Assembly: GCA_963678075.2 (NCBI GenBank)
Contig: CAXXPK010000007.1
Location: forward strand, 124,001-188,000
From: Oleispirillum sp963678075
Lineage (GTDB): Bacteria > Pseudomonadota > Alphaproteobacteria > Rhodospirillales > Rhodospirillaceae
Reading direction: 5' to 3'
Length of the DNA: 64,000 bases
The position numbers and the translations under genes were made by a program. Under the pieces are notes generated by a model. It had not been told where the DNA came from. It saw nothing but the letters and a program-made list of their open reading frames with translations, and ran no database searches. Shown piece by piece: positions 54,663 to 64,000 of this stretch. Position 1 is the stretch's first letter; each line of letters begins with the position of its first letter.

Positions 54663-55819
54663 CACTTCCCTCCTTCTGCGGCAAGAACCGGATGCACCAG
54701 TTTGCCGTCGCGGCAAACCAGGGTGCCCTGAACCAGTTCATCCGTCAGGTTCGGCTTCAAGGTCTTGGTGTCCTTGTCGATCATCGTGGAGACGAAGTTC
54801 CAGATGTTCTTGGCATAGAGCATCGAGGCATCGGAAGCGATACGCCCCGGCACGTTGGCATGACCCATCAGGGTGACGCCGTGCTTCTTGACGATCTTGC
54901 CGTATTCCGACAGCGGGCAATTGCCGCCCATTTCGACGGCCAGATCGACGATCACCGAACCCGGCTTCATCCCCTTGACCATCTCCTCGGTGATCAGAAC
55001 CGGGGCCGGACGTCCGGGGATCAGCGCGGTACAGATGACGATGTCGGCCTTCTCCGCCTGTTCGGCGGTGGCCTGCGCTTGCTTTTTCTTATACTCGTCG
55101 CCCATTTCCTTGGCGTACCCACCCGAGGTCTCGGCATTTTTCATCGCCTCTTCATCGACGACAACGAACTTGCCGCCCAGCGATTCCACCTGTTCCTTGG
55201 CGGCGGCTCGCACATCGAAGGCATAGACCACGGCGCCCAGGCGTTTCGCCGTGGCGATCGCCTGCAGACCGGCGACGCCGGCCCCCATCACCAGAACCCG
55301 CGCCGGCGGCACGGTCCCGGCGGCGGTCATCATCATCGGCAGCGCGCGATTGAATTCCGCCGCCGCGTCGATCACCGCCTTATAGCCCGCGAGATTGGAT
55401 TGCGAGGACAGCACGTCCATGCTCTGCGCGCGGGAAATCCGCGGCATCAGCTCCATGGCGAAGGCATCGACCCCCGCCGCCGCCAATTGTTCGACATAGG
55501 CCTTGCTGGTCAGCGCCTGCAGCACCGAAAAGAGAACCGTTCCCTTCTTGATCTGGGCTATTTCGTCGGAGCCTTCATCGGCGGTCATCGGACGCTGCAC
55601 CTTCAGAACGAGATCCGCGTCCTTATAGAGCACCGCCGGCGTCTTGACGATGGTCGCACCCGCCGCGACAAACGCCTCGTCGGTAAAGCTGGCCGCCAGC
55701 CCGGCATCCTTCTCGACCAGGACCTCGCAACCAAGGCCGATGAATTTCTTCACCGTGTCCGGCGAAGCCGCGACGCGGGTTTCGAACGCCCGCCGCTCCT
55801 TCGGTACTGCAATTTTCAT
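54662..55819 (-). CDS. pntAA: NAD(P) transhydrogenase alpha subunit part 1
   Basis: 385 residues from ATG 55819 (MKIAVPKERRAFETRVAASP). NAD-binding domain I: VMGAGVAGLQAIATAKRLGA, the RAAAKEQVESLGGKF loop, GMKPGSVIVDLAVEMGGNC. First gene of the pnt operon; the 270-base gap to pepF holds its promoter and nothing else seen. Confidence 0.95.
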   Translation of the reverse strand: MKIAVPKERRAFETRVAASPDTVKKFIGLGCEVLVEKDAGLAASFTDEAFVAAGATIVKTPAVLYKDADLVLKVQRPMTADEGSDEIAQIKKGTVLFSVLQALTSKAYVEQLAAAGVDAFAMELMPRISRAQSMDVLSSQSNLAGYKAVIDAAAEFNRALPMMMTAAGTVPPARVLVMGAGVAGLQAIATAKRLGAVVYAFDVRAAAKEQVESLGGKFVVVDEEAMKNAETSGGYAKEMGDEYKKKQAQATAEQAEKADIVICTALIPGRPAPVLITEEMVKGMKPGSVIVDLAVEMGGNCPLSEYGKIVKKHGVTLMGHANVPGRIASDASMLYAKNIWNFVSTMIDKDTKTLKPNLTDELVQGTLVCRDGKLVHPVLAAEGGK

Positions 55820-56089
55820 CAGAGATGCCTCCCTCCGCACGCCGTTTATTTCTGAAACGTCGTCACCAACCGCCGCCCACGAAACGCCGTCGCTCGTTGG
55901 CGACCTCAAGACTTTTGCGAACCTTCATCCATCCGAACACGATGGCTTCATCCGCCCCCCCGAAAAGGGCTTGAAAACACCCCGAATCCAAGCGACGGAA
56001 CGGAGCTATTCTTCCTACCAACGCCACCCCCGCAACGCAAGAAGCGAAGCACGGAATCCCCGTGAATTCCGACGCATTCGCATGTCCGA

Positions 56090-57886
56090 TCAGTGGGTTT
56101 CCAACGCCTCCAATTCGTCGATAAGTCCCGCCACGACATCAAGCCCGATCAACCAGAAATCCGGATCGGCGGCATTCAGGCCGAATGGCGCCAGCAACTC
56201 GCGATGCGTTTTGGTCCCGCCGGCGCGCAACATCTCCAGGTATTTGTCCGCGAATCCCGGATAACCGGACTGATAGACGCCGTACAAGGCATTCACCAGG
56301 CAATCACCGAAGGCATAGGCGTAAACGTAGAAGGGTACATGGATGAAGTGCGGGATATAGGACCAATAAACACGGTAATCGTCATCGAACGCGAATGCCG
56401 ACCCCAGGCTTTCGGCCTGCACGGCGATCCAGATTTCGCCCAAACGCTCGACCGACAACTCGCCGCCACGGCGTTCGGCATGAACCCGGGCCTCGAACTC
56501 GTGGAAGGCGATCTGCCGCACAACGGTATTGATCATGTCCTCGATCTTGCCGGACAGCAGGATGCGACACGCCTTTTTATCGGTGGTGGCATTCAGAACC
56601 GAGCGGAAGGTCAGCATCTCGCCGAACACCGAGGCGGTCTCCGCCAGGGTCAGCGGCGTATCGGACAGCAGTGTCCCCTGCGCGGCGGCCAGCCGTTGAT
56701 GCACGCCGTGACCCAACTCGTGTGCCAGGGTCATCACGTCGCGGGTCCGGCCCAGATAGTTGAGCATCAGGTAGGGGTGCGCCGACGGCACAGTGGGATG
56801 GGCGAACGCGCCGGAGGCCTTGCCCGGACGCACCGGCACATCGATCCAAGGCTTCTCGAAGAACGGTTTGGCGACCTCCGCCAAAGCCGGGCTGAACGCG
56901 CCATAGGCATCCATCACGGTCTTCACCGCCTCGTCCCAGGCAAAGCGCCGTCCGTCATCGCCGGGAAGCGGCGCATTGCGGTCGAAATGCTCCAGATTGT
57001 CCAGCCCCAACCACTTCGCCTTCAGGGCATAATAACGATGCGCGATGCGGGGAAAGGACGCCTTGACCGCCGCGACCAGGGCATCCACCACCTCGTCCTC
57101 GACCTGATTGGCGAGGTTGCGGGCGCTGACCGGACGCGCATAGCATCGACGGTCGTCGTCGATTTGCTTGTCCTTCGCCAGAACGTTGGTAACCAGGGCC
57201 AAAACCCGCGAATTATCGCGCAAGACCTGGGCGATCACGCCACCCGCATGGCCGCGCACCGCGCGATCGGGGTTGGAAAGCTTGTCGAAGGCCTCGGTCA
57301 TCGTCAACTCCGCGCCATCGAAGGGAAAACGCATCGCCGCCAGGGTTTCGTCGAACAAACGGTTCCAGGCGGATCGCCCCACCACCTCGCGCTCGTGCAA
57401 CAGGTTCTCCGCCTCGTCGGAAAGCTGATGCGCGCGGAAGGCACGAACCTGCCGGACCCACGGCGCATAGCGCGCGGTAAAGGCATCTTCGAGCCAAAAA
57501 TCGATGCGGGCGTCCGGAACGCGATTCAGCTCCAGGGTGAAGAACAGGGTCTTCTGACTGATCGTGGTGGCGCGTTCGTTGATATCCTGCTGGAAACGGG
57601 CGATCTCGGGATCGGTGACGGCGGTGGCATGCCGCAGTTGCGCATAACCGAGAATCCGCCCCAGTCTTTCGCTGATTTCCTCGTACTCGGCCAGCGCCTT
57701 GGCAAACCCGGCGGCATCCAGCGACGCCAGACGCCCCGTCAGGGACACGGAAAAGACCGTCGCGGCGTCCTCGACGCAATCGAGGTCCCGAGCCAATTCC
57801 GGGCTGTCGGGGGCGGGATAAAGATCACACAGATCCCATCCCGGCAATTCGGTCGGGGCAAACGACTTGGACGCATCGACGGACAT
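56090..57886 (-). CDS. pepF: Oligoendopeptidase F, M3B
   Basis: 598 residues, ATG 57886 (ATG 57889 also possible). Zinc site HELGH at 389-393 (TLAHELGHGVHQRLA), plus ASVFGEMLTF with the third Glu. Cytosolic oligopeptide hydrolase. Full length and intact. Confidence 0.93.
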   Translation of the reverse strand: MSVDASKSFAPTELPGWDLCDLYPAPDSPELARDLDCVEDAATVFSVSLTGRLASLDAAGFAKALAEYEEISERLGRILGYAQLRHATAVTDPEIARFQQDINERATTISQKTLFFTLELNRVPDARIDFWLEDAFTARYAPWVRQVRAFRAHQLSDEAENLLHEREVVGRSAWNRLFDETLAAMRFPFDGAELTMTEAFDKLSNPDRAVRGHAGGVIAQVLRDNSRVLALVTNVLAKDKQIDDDRRCYARPVSARNLANQVEDEVVDALVAAVKASFPRIAHRYYALKAKWLGLDNLEHFDRNAPLPGDDGRRFAWDEAVKTVMDAYGAFSPALAEVAKPFFEKPWIDVPVRPGKASGAFAHPTVPSAHPYLMLNYLGRTRDVMTLAHELGHGVHQRLAAAQGTLLSDTPLTLAETASVFGEMLTFRSVLNATTDKKACRILLSGKIEDMINTVVRQIAFHEFEARVHAERRGGELSVERLGEIWIAVQAESLGSAFAFDDDYRVYWSYIPHFIHVPFYVYAYAFGDCLVNALYGVYQSGYPGFADKYLEMLRAGGTKTHRELLAPFGLNAADPDFWLIGLDVVAGLIDELEALETH

Positions 57887-58052
57887 CAATCTTCTCTCCG
57901 GATGGCGGCACCCGAAACGGCACCGACGAACAAGAAACCACGCAACGAAGCCAAGGGTTTGCGCTTCACGCCCTTCCCCCTAGCCGGTATATATGGAGCG
58001 CACGGCTCCGTGCCGACACCCCCACCTGCCTTTTCCACCGAATCAGCAGACC

Positions 58053-59849
58053 ATGACCCACTTTTTTGAACCGCCCTATGGTGCGTTGACGACCTTGCCG
58101 GAATACCTGTTCCTGCATGCCAAGCGAACCCCGGACGCCCCCTTCCTGTGGACGAAGGTGGCGGGAACCTATCAGGCCCTGTCCTGGAAGGAAACCGCGG
58201 ACCGGGTCAGAGCCTGCGCGGCGGGTCTGGCAAATCTGGGCATCGGCGACGGCGATCGGGTGATGTTGGTGTCGGAGAACCGGCCGGAGTGGCTGATCGC
58301 CGACTTCGGAATCATGGCGGCCGGCGCCATCACCGTTCCCGCCCACATCAGCAACACGGTGGTGGATCACCAACACATCCTGTCCGATTCCAACCCGAAG
58401 GCGGTGATTGTCTCGACCTCGGCGCTCGCCGCCCGCGTCGCCGAGGCGATCACCCGCGAGGGGTTGCCGATCCCCCTGTTCGTGATCGCCCCCTTCGAAA
58501 GCGCGCAATGCTCGGTGGTCGAGGTCCGATCCTGGGATTCTCTGCTCGATGGCGGCGACGAGCCCCCCAAGACAGAACACAGCCCCAACCACGTCGCCTG
58601 CATGATCCACACCTCGGGAACCGGCGGCACCCCAAAGGGCGTGATGCTGACCCACGACAACATCCTTTGCAACTGCGAGGGAGCATGGAACCATTGGAAC
58701 AATCTGTTCCCGCGACACGTCCCCGCGCGGTTTCTGTCGTTCCTGCCGCTGTCGCATTCCTATGAACACACCTGCGGACAATGCTTTCCGGTGACGGTCG
58801 GGGCGCAAATCTATTACGCCGAGGGCGTCGATAAGCTGACCCAGAACATGGTGTCGGCACGTCCCACCTTGATGACCGCGATTCCCCGCCTATACGACAT
58901 GATGCGGGTCAAGATCCTTTCCGCCGCAGCCAAATATCCGGCTTGGCGGCGCGCCCAATTCAAGCTCGCGCTGCGACTGGGCGGCAAGCGCCTGAACGAC
59001 CCGAACGGCCTGACCCCCGAGGAAGCGCGCCGCGACCGTCTGCTCGACACCCAGGTGCGGCGAGACGTGCGGGAACGCTTCGGCGGCGAATTGCAGGCGA
59101 TGATCGCGGGCGGCGCACCGCTCAATCCCGAAATCGGGCGATTCTTCACCGCGCTGGGGGTGCAGATTCTGCAAGGCTGCGGCCAGACCGAAAGCGCGCC
59201 GGTGATCGCCGCCAACCGCCTGCCGGGGGCGAAGATGCACACCGTCGGCCCTGCGTTTTCCGGGGTTTCGGTAAAAATCGCCAAGGATGGCGAAATCCTG
59301 GTCAAGGGCCGCACGGTGATGAAGGGCTATTGGAACAAGCCCGAGGAAACCGCCGCCGCGATCGACGACAAGGGCTGGCTGCACACCGGCGATATCGGCA
59401 TCATCGACGAGGACGGACATGTCCTCATCACCGACCGCAAGAAGGATATCATCGTCAACTCCGGCGGCGACAACATCTCGCCGCAACGGGTCGAGGGGCT
59501 TTTGACCCTGGCGCCGGAAATCGGCCAGACGATGGTCTATGGCGACCGCCGCCCACATCTGGTGGCGCTGATCGTTCCCGCCGCCCCCTTCGCCGCCGAC
59601 TTCGCCGCCCGAACCGGAAAAAACAACGACCTTGCACGCCTGATCGAGGACGCCGAATTCGTCAAGACGATGCGCGGCGCGGTGACACGAGTCAACGGCA
59701 CCCTGTCGGCGATCGAGCAAATTCGAAAATTCAGCCTAACGGCGGATGCCTTCACAGTCGATAACGACATGATGACGCCAACCATGAAAATCCGCCGCCA
59801 CGTCATCCGCAAACGCTATGGCGCGGGGCTGGAAGCGCTTTACGCCTGA
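58053..59849 (+). CDS. Long-chain acyl-CoA synthetase
   Basis: 598 residues, ATG 58053 (MTHFFEPPYGALTTLPEY). AMP-binding P-loop HTSGTGGTPKGVMLTHDN, LPLSHSYEHTCGQ, QGCGQTESAPVI, WLHTGDIG, TDRKKDIIVNSGGDNISPQ. Activates long-chain fatty acids with ATP and CoA (FadD15-like group). Confidence 0.93.
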   Translation: MTHFFEPPYGALTTLPEYLFLHAKRTPDAPFLWTKVAGTYQALSWKETADRVRACAAGLANLGIGDGDRVMLVSENRPEWLIADFGIMAAGAITVPAHISNTVVDHQHILSDSNPKAVIVSTSALAARVAEAITREGLPIPLFVIAPFESAQCSVVEVRSWDSLLDGGDEPPKTEHSPNHVACMIHTSGTGGTPKGVMLTHDNILCNCEGAWNHWNNLFPRHVPARFLSFLPLSHSYEHTCGQCFPVTVGAQIYYAEGVDKLTQNMVSARPTLMTAIPRLYDMMRVKILSAAAKYPAWRRAQFKLALRLGGKRLNDPNGLTPEEARRDRLLDTQVRRDVRERFGGELQAMIAGGAPLNPEIGRFFTALGVQILQGCGQTESAPVIAANRLPGAKMHTVGPAFSGVSVKIAKDGEILVKGRTVMKGYWNKPEETAAAIDDKGWLHTGDIGIIDEDGHVLITDRKKDIIVNSGGDNISPQRVEGLLTLAPEIGQTMVYGDRRPHLVALIVPAAPFAADFAARTGKNNDLARLIEDAEFVKTMRGAVTRVNGTLSAIEQIRKFSLTADAFTVDNDMMTPTMKIRRHVIRKRYGAGLEALYA

Positions 59850-59867
59850 CGCGAGGAACCGCCGGGC

Positions 59868-60119
59868 TCAGGTGGCCATGCCAAGCGCACGCTTATACAG
59901 ATCCAGGATCTCTTCCTGTTCCTGATAGTCGTGCTCTTCCATTTTGCGTAGGCGAAGCACCTGACGCATGATCTTGACGTCGAAGCCCTGCCCCTTGGCC
60001 TCGGCGAAGACCTCGCGGATATCGGCGAGGATGGTGGCCTTGTCCTCTTCCAGGCGCTCGATGCGCATGATCAGGGATTGCAATTGCTCGGCTGCGATGC
60101 CGCCCACATCGGTACTCAT
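59868..60119 (-). CDS. gapR: Nucleoid protein GapR (DUF2312)
   Basis: 83 residues from ATG 60119 (MSTDVGGIAAEQLQSLIMRI). Heptad coiled coil with ERLEEDKATILADIREVFAEAKGQGFDVKIMRQVLRLR, the GapR signature. Binds A/T-rich, overtwisted DNA in alphaproteobacteria. Converges on the acyl-CoA synthetase gene. Confidence 0.93.
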   Translation of the reverse strand: MSTDVGGIAAEQLQSLIMRIERLEEDKATILADIREVFAEAKGQGFDVKIMRQVLRLRKMEEHDYQEQEEILDLYKRALGMAT

Positions 60120-60348
60120 GCCTATTCCGTCCTTCAATCATCCGGGGAAGCCGCTTGCGGCGGCGAAAGGGGGGGAGATTACCCGCCCCGATGACTCTTC
60201 TCAACCCGCAAACCGCAACTTCAATAAATCCAGAAAATCCGTCGTCGGAACAGGGCTCTTTTAGGTCTTCTCGGGATAACCTATAGTGGACAAAGCTGGA
60301 AAGCGGGGCCGGCAAGGGGGATCTCCCGCCTGATCTTTAAGGTTCGTC

Positions 60349-61400
60349 GTGAGCGCAATCAGTCTTGAACGTCTGTCCATTCTTCTGGTCGAGGACAACC
60401 TGTATATTCGCGATATCCTGGAAAGCGTGCTGAAGCAAATCGGCTTCGGTTGGGTTGCCGCCGCGCGCAACGGCCAGGAAGGAATCGAATTTCTGCAGAT
60501 CGCCGGTAAATCCCAGGGACAGGCGGCCGGGCTGATGAACGTCGATATGATCCTGTGCGATCTGTTGATGTCGCCGATCAACGGGTTGCTGCTGCTACGC
60601 TGGATGCGCATGCAGAAAGAGTCGGCCAACCGTTTCCTGCCGTTCATCATGATTTCCGGCGCGGCCGACCGCGAATACGTCGCGGCGGCCCGCGATCTGG
60701 GCGTCGCCGAATTCATCGCCAAACTGTTTTCCGCGCAGTCGATTTCCGAACGGGTGATGAAGGTGATCGAAAATCCACGGCAGTTCGTCACCTGCACCAC
60801 GTATTTCGGCCCCGACCGCAGGCGCCGCAAAGCCCCGCCACCCGGCGGCATCGAGGACCGGCGCCGCACCGACGACAAGCACGCGACCATCGTCTATTCC
60901 GCCGAAAAGGTGGTCAAACCAAAGTCGCCGTCCGACGTCTGGTATTTCCGCTTGCCCAACACCCTGCGCGACAAGGTCGGCGGCGCGGGCGTCAAGGGGC
61001 CGCTGAGGCCGAGAACACCCTGCAACGACAGGCCCTCGACTTCGCGGACTGGGCGAAGAACTACCTGACCAAGCTGTCGAAGGTGACCGAGGCGGCGATG
61101 ATCAGCCCCAACAACCGCCGCAACCATTTCCAGGAAATGAACATGGTGGCGCACGAACTGCGAGGCCAGGGCGGCACCATCGGCTATCCGTTGATCACCG
61201 TGTTCGCGAAATCCCTATACGACGCGACACTGCCCGGCTGCCCCGAGGACGACGGCGCCCCGGGCGTGGTCAAGGCGCACACCGACGCGATGCGCGCGGT
61301 AATCCGCGACCGGATTTCCGGCGACGGCGGCGAAATCGGGCGCGAGCTTCTGAAATCGCTGAAAGTGGCGATCGAACGGGCAGGCAACCGCATGATCTGA
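60349..61400 (+). pseudogene. CheY-like receiver protein with helical tail, frameshifted
   Basis: GTG 60349. Receiver domain: LVEDNLYIRDILESVL (acidic pocket), MILCDLLMSPINGLLLL (phospho-Asp), IMISGAADREYV and FIAKLFS (Ser and Lys). A basic linker (FGPDRRRRKAPPPGG) leads to a helical tail. Near 61005 one base is missing (GGGGCCGCTG); GGAGVKG shifts to AEAENTLQRQALDFADWAKNY and on to RAGNRMI at 61398. The tail has HFQEMNMVAHELRGQGGTIGY, which looks like a phosphotransfer-type helix with His. Confidence 0.7.
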
Positions 61401-61450
61401 AAACCATCGCCCCCCTTTAAAGACAGAGGGGGCCGCCCCAGGTCTTTGCC

Positions 61451-62555
61451 ATGAGACGTTTTCGCCAAGCCAAGATCATCGCCACCCTGGGACCCGCCTC
61501 GTCCTCCGAGGAGGTCATCGAATCTCTGTTCCGGGCCGGGGCCGATGTCTTCCGCCTGAACTTCAGCTACGGCACCCACGATGACCACCGCGCCCGCCTG
61601 GACACCATCCGCGCCCTGGCGAAGCAGCTAAGGCGACCAATCGGCATTCTGGCCGATTTACAGGGACCAAAGCTTCGAATCGGCACCTTCACCGGTGGCA
61701 AGGCCGCGCTGTCGGCGGGGCAGACTTTCCGCCTGGACCTTTTGGACGCGCCGGGCAGCCCCGAACGGGTCGGATTGCCGCATCCCGAAATTTTCGCCGC
61801 ATTGAAATCCGGCACCGACCTGCTGCTGGACGACGGTCGCATTCGCCTGTCGGTCACCCAGGTCACGCCCGAATTCGCGGAAACCGAGGTGGTGACCGAT
61901 GGCGTGCTTTCCGACCGCAAGGGCGTCAACGTGCCGGGCGTGGCGTTGGATATCTCGCCACTGACCAAGAAGGATCGCGCGGACCTCGCCTTCGCGCTCG
62001 GCCTTTGGGTGGACTGGGTGGCTCTGTCGTTCGTGCAACACCCCGAGGACGTTTCGGAAATCCGCAAACTGGTGGACGGCGCGGTGGGCATCGTCGCAAA
62101 ACTGGAAAAACCCGGCGCCCTGGATCATCTGGATGCGATCATCGAGCTTTCGGATGCGGTGATGGTGGCGCGCGGAGACCTGGGCGTGGAAATTCCGCCG
62201 GAACGCGTGCCGCTGGCGCAGAAACGCATCATCGCCGCCGCGCGGCAGGTGGCGCAGACCCTGAAGGCACAAGCCATCGCCACCTTCACCTTTTCCGGAT
62301 CGACGACGTTGCGCGCCGCACGCGAACGCCCCTGCGTCCCGATCCTATGCCTGACCCCCAATGTGCACGTGGCACGGCGCATGACCCTGGCCTGGGGCAT
62401 GCACGCGGTGATCGACCCCGGCATAACCAGCTTTACCGAAGCGGCGCGACGGCTTCGCACACGACGGCGAATGCCTGGTGCTGACCGCCGGGGTACCGTT
62501 CGGCCGCGCCGGAACCACCAATTCCCTGCGCATCGCCTTCATCGAAGAGGCCTGA
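61451..62555 (+). pseudogene. pyk: Pyruvate kinase, internal deletion and frameshift
   Basis: ATG 61451 (MRRFRQAKIIATLGPASS). N-terminal barrel motifs are present: FRLNFSYGTHDDH, ILADLQGPKLRIG, KLEKPGALDHLDAII, VMVARGDLGVEIPPERVPLAQKRII. Then IIAAARQ joins directly to VAQTLKAQAIATFTFSG of the C-terminal domain, omitting about 110 residues (the last barrel strands and the MLESM region). A base is lost near 62455; the real end HDGECLVLTAGVPFGRAGTTNSLRIA continues to TGA 62553-62555. Non-functional. Confidence 0.85.
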
Positions 62556-62626
62556 TCCAAAAACACGAAAGGCGACCCGAAGGCCGCCTGTTTCGCTCCG
62601 CCCGGGATAAACCCGGCCCCAGGGGA

Positions 62627-62752
62627 TCAGCCCTGGCGCGCCTTGAAGCGCGGGTTGGTCTTGTTGATCACGCAGATACGCCCCTTGCGACGCACCACGC
62701 GGCAGTTTTTATCCCGCGCTTTCGCGGACTTCAAAGAGTTGCGAACCTTCAT
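62627..62752 (-). CDS. rpmJ: 50S ribosomal protein L36
   Basis: 41 residues from ATG 62752 (MKVRNSLKSAKARDKNCRVV), the alphaproteobacterial form with only two Cys and no zinc ribbon. Not disturbed. Confidence 0.95.
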   Translation of the reverse strand: MKVRNSLKSAKARDKNCRVVRRKGRICVINKTNPRFKARQG

Positions 62753-62819
62753 GATACTCACTTCCAACGTTTGCGGCAGCCGGATGAGGCGCGCACCATA
62801 CGCAGCCGCCACCAAGCTG

Positions 62820-63239
62820 TCAATACTTCCAATCGCTCAAAGTCGCGACCCGGCCTTTTTTCTGCTCCGACGAATTGGTCGCATGGAAGCGATAGACACG
62901 GATCGCACCGGTGCAAAGCGCCTCCATCCGGGCAACCCAGCGCTCGCATTCGTCCAAGACGATCGCCGCCGTCAGGCCGGTCACGCGCCCGGCTTGCAAC
63001 AGATCGCGATATCGCAACCAATTCGACAACACGTCGGCGGCATAGTCATCGCTGACATCCTGGGCGACATGGATCAGAAAATTCCGCTTCTTCAGGGCGG
63101 CGGCAACCTGCTGCGGACGCCACAGATGCATCTTCTGGGGTTCGTGCGCCCACAGCTTTTTCAGGACTCCCTCGTTCCCCGCGGCATCGCCAAGAACGAA
63201 ATCGACCACCTCCAGATGCGCGGAAGCCTTTAGGGTCAA
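62820..63239 (-). pseudogene. SAM-dependent methyltransferase, C-terminal fragment
   Basis: The open frame begins at the edge of IS copy 5, so the N-terminus is lost. VVDFVLGDAAGNEGVLKKLW, HLWRPQQVAAALKKRNFLI and LDECERWVARMEALCTGAI resemble the C-terminal half of class I methyltransferases; the family is not certain. Ends TDWKY-type at 62820. Confidence 0.45.
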
Positions 63240-64000
63240 GACTCATTAAATTATTGTCAGGCAGATCGGCGGCTGATTCACTCATGGGAGGGAGGACCCC
63301 ATCCATGAGTGATCTGTTTTGGTTGTCAGAGAGGCAGTTGGCGAAGATCGAGCCGCATTTCCCGCTATCGCATGGCGTGCCGCGGGTTGATGATCGGCGA
63401 GTGATCAGCGGCATCGTTCATATGATCCGCAACGGCTTACGGTGGCGAGATGCACCACCCGTCTATGGCCCCCACAAAACCCTCTATAATCGTTTCGTTC
63501 GCTGGAGCCGACTTGGGGTGTTCAGCCGGATCTTCGCGGCCTTGACGGGAGCGGCTGGCCCTCCAGACCGGTTGATGATCGATGCAACCCACCTGAAAGC
63601 TCATCGGACCGTCGCGAGCCTCTATAAAAAGGGGCTCTTCCCCGATGTATCGGACGCACAAAAGGCGGGCTGAACTCCAAGCTTCATGCGGTTTGCGACG
63701 GACAAGGAAGGCCCCTCATCCTGCTGCTCAGCGAGGGGCAAATGAGCGATCACAAAGGCGCGATGCTGTTGCTCGACCTATTTCCCAAGGCCAACGTCCT
63801 GATCGCCGACAAGGGCTATGACGGTGATCCCCTTCGAGAGGCTTTGACACAGCGAGGGATCGCTACATGCATCCCGCCAATGCGTCATCGCAAAACCCAG
63901 TACGCTTACGACAAAACCCTCTATCGCCAGCGTCATAGGATCGAGAACCTCTTCGCTCGCCTCAAGGATTGGCGGCGTATCCACACCCGATATGACCGAT
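63233..64000 (+). mobile_element. IS5-family element, copy 5, cut by window end
   Basis: Left end GGGTCAAGACTCATTAAATT differs at several bases from GGCTCAGGACCCATTAAATT of copy 2. Flanked by TTTA on the left. Expected full end near 64078. Confidence 0.88.
63305..64000 (+). CDS. IS5-family transposase, partial in window
   Basis: ORFA 63305-63673 complete (MSDLFWLSERQLAKIEPHF); ORFB continues past the window. First two catalytic Asp motifs and RIENLFARLKDW are present. Confidence 0.85.

Noticed and set aside
1..64000. tRNA, rRNA or CRISPR array
   Set aside because: No cloverleaf-type sequence, rRNA-like stretch or regular short repeats with unique spacers were found by reading both strands.

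Overview
The window is chromosomal DNA of a GC-rich alphaproteobacterium, most likely in Rhodospirillales. Evidence: a glnB-glnA pair behind a sigma-54-type promoter, a three-subunit proton-translocating transhydrogenase (pntAA-pntAB-pntB) of the Rhodospirillum type, the alphaproteobacterial cell-cycle and nucleoid proteins TrcR (DUF1013) and GapR (DUF2312), DUF1192 and DUF465 proteins, and Cys-poor L31 and L36 proteins. No rRNA, tRNA or CRISPR array was seen.

Layout. 1-12.5 kb: partial Tat-exported protein, pepD, a degraded gene, rlmJ, a collapsed chemotaxis-receptor remnant, an XRE regulator, a second chemotaxis receptor broken by two frameshifts and an IS, glnB-glnA, and two related EF-hand proteins separated by an IS. 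12.5-27.4 kb: a decaying T7-like (podovirus) prophage, read mostly on the minus strand: HTH/GcrA-like regulator, small proteins, portal, Bbp19-like protein, scaffold, capsid, tail tubes A and B, virion proteins, tail fibre, holin-like protein and a lysozyme remnant. A divergent Cro/CI-like repressor and paired 13-bp palindromes lie at the upstream end. Terminase, integrase and replication genes are absent, and a non-phage-like two-gene cargo lies between scaffold and capsid. 27.4-31 kb: nested IS elements and broken lysE/argP genes. 31-43.6 kb: cspA, phoH, yjbQ, the EF-P lysylation set epmA/epmB/efp, suhB, a three-gene OmpA/MotA/MotB-like envelope operon, rpmE, and an adenylate cyclase interrupted by an IS. 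43.6-64 kb: housekeeping genes (thioesterase, quinone oxidoreductase, trcR, ubiX, pfkA, purEK, dedA, rpsU, pntAA/AB/B, pepF, acyl-CoA synthetase, gapR, rpmJ) interleaved with broken genes (hsp20, a receiver protein, pyk).

Five copies of one 846-bp IS5-family element (one internally deleted, one cut by the window edge) and one truncated second IS are present. Many dispensable genes carry single-base indels, nonsense codons or lost start codons, while most core genes (glnA, efp, purEK, pnt, pepF) are intact. That pattern suggests real, selective gene decay driven by IS expansion, although read-level confirmation is needed.

The best candidates for something undescribed are: a phage regulator that joins an HTH domain to a C-terminal Cys/His motif resembling the sigma-70-interacting part of GcrA; a convergent pair of unknown genes (one exported, one tail-anchored) inserted in the prophage structural operon; and a MotA/MotB-like envelope operon with an additional proline-rich OmpA-like protein.
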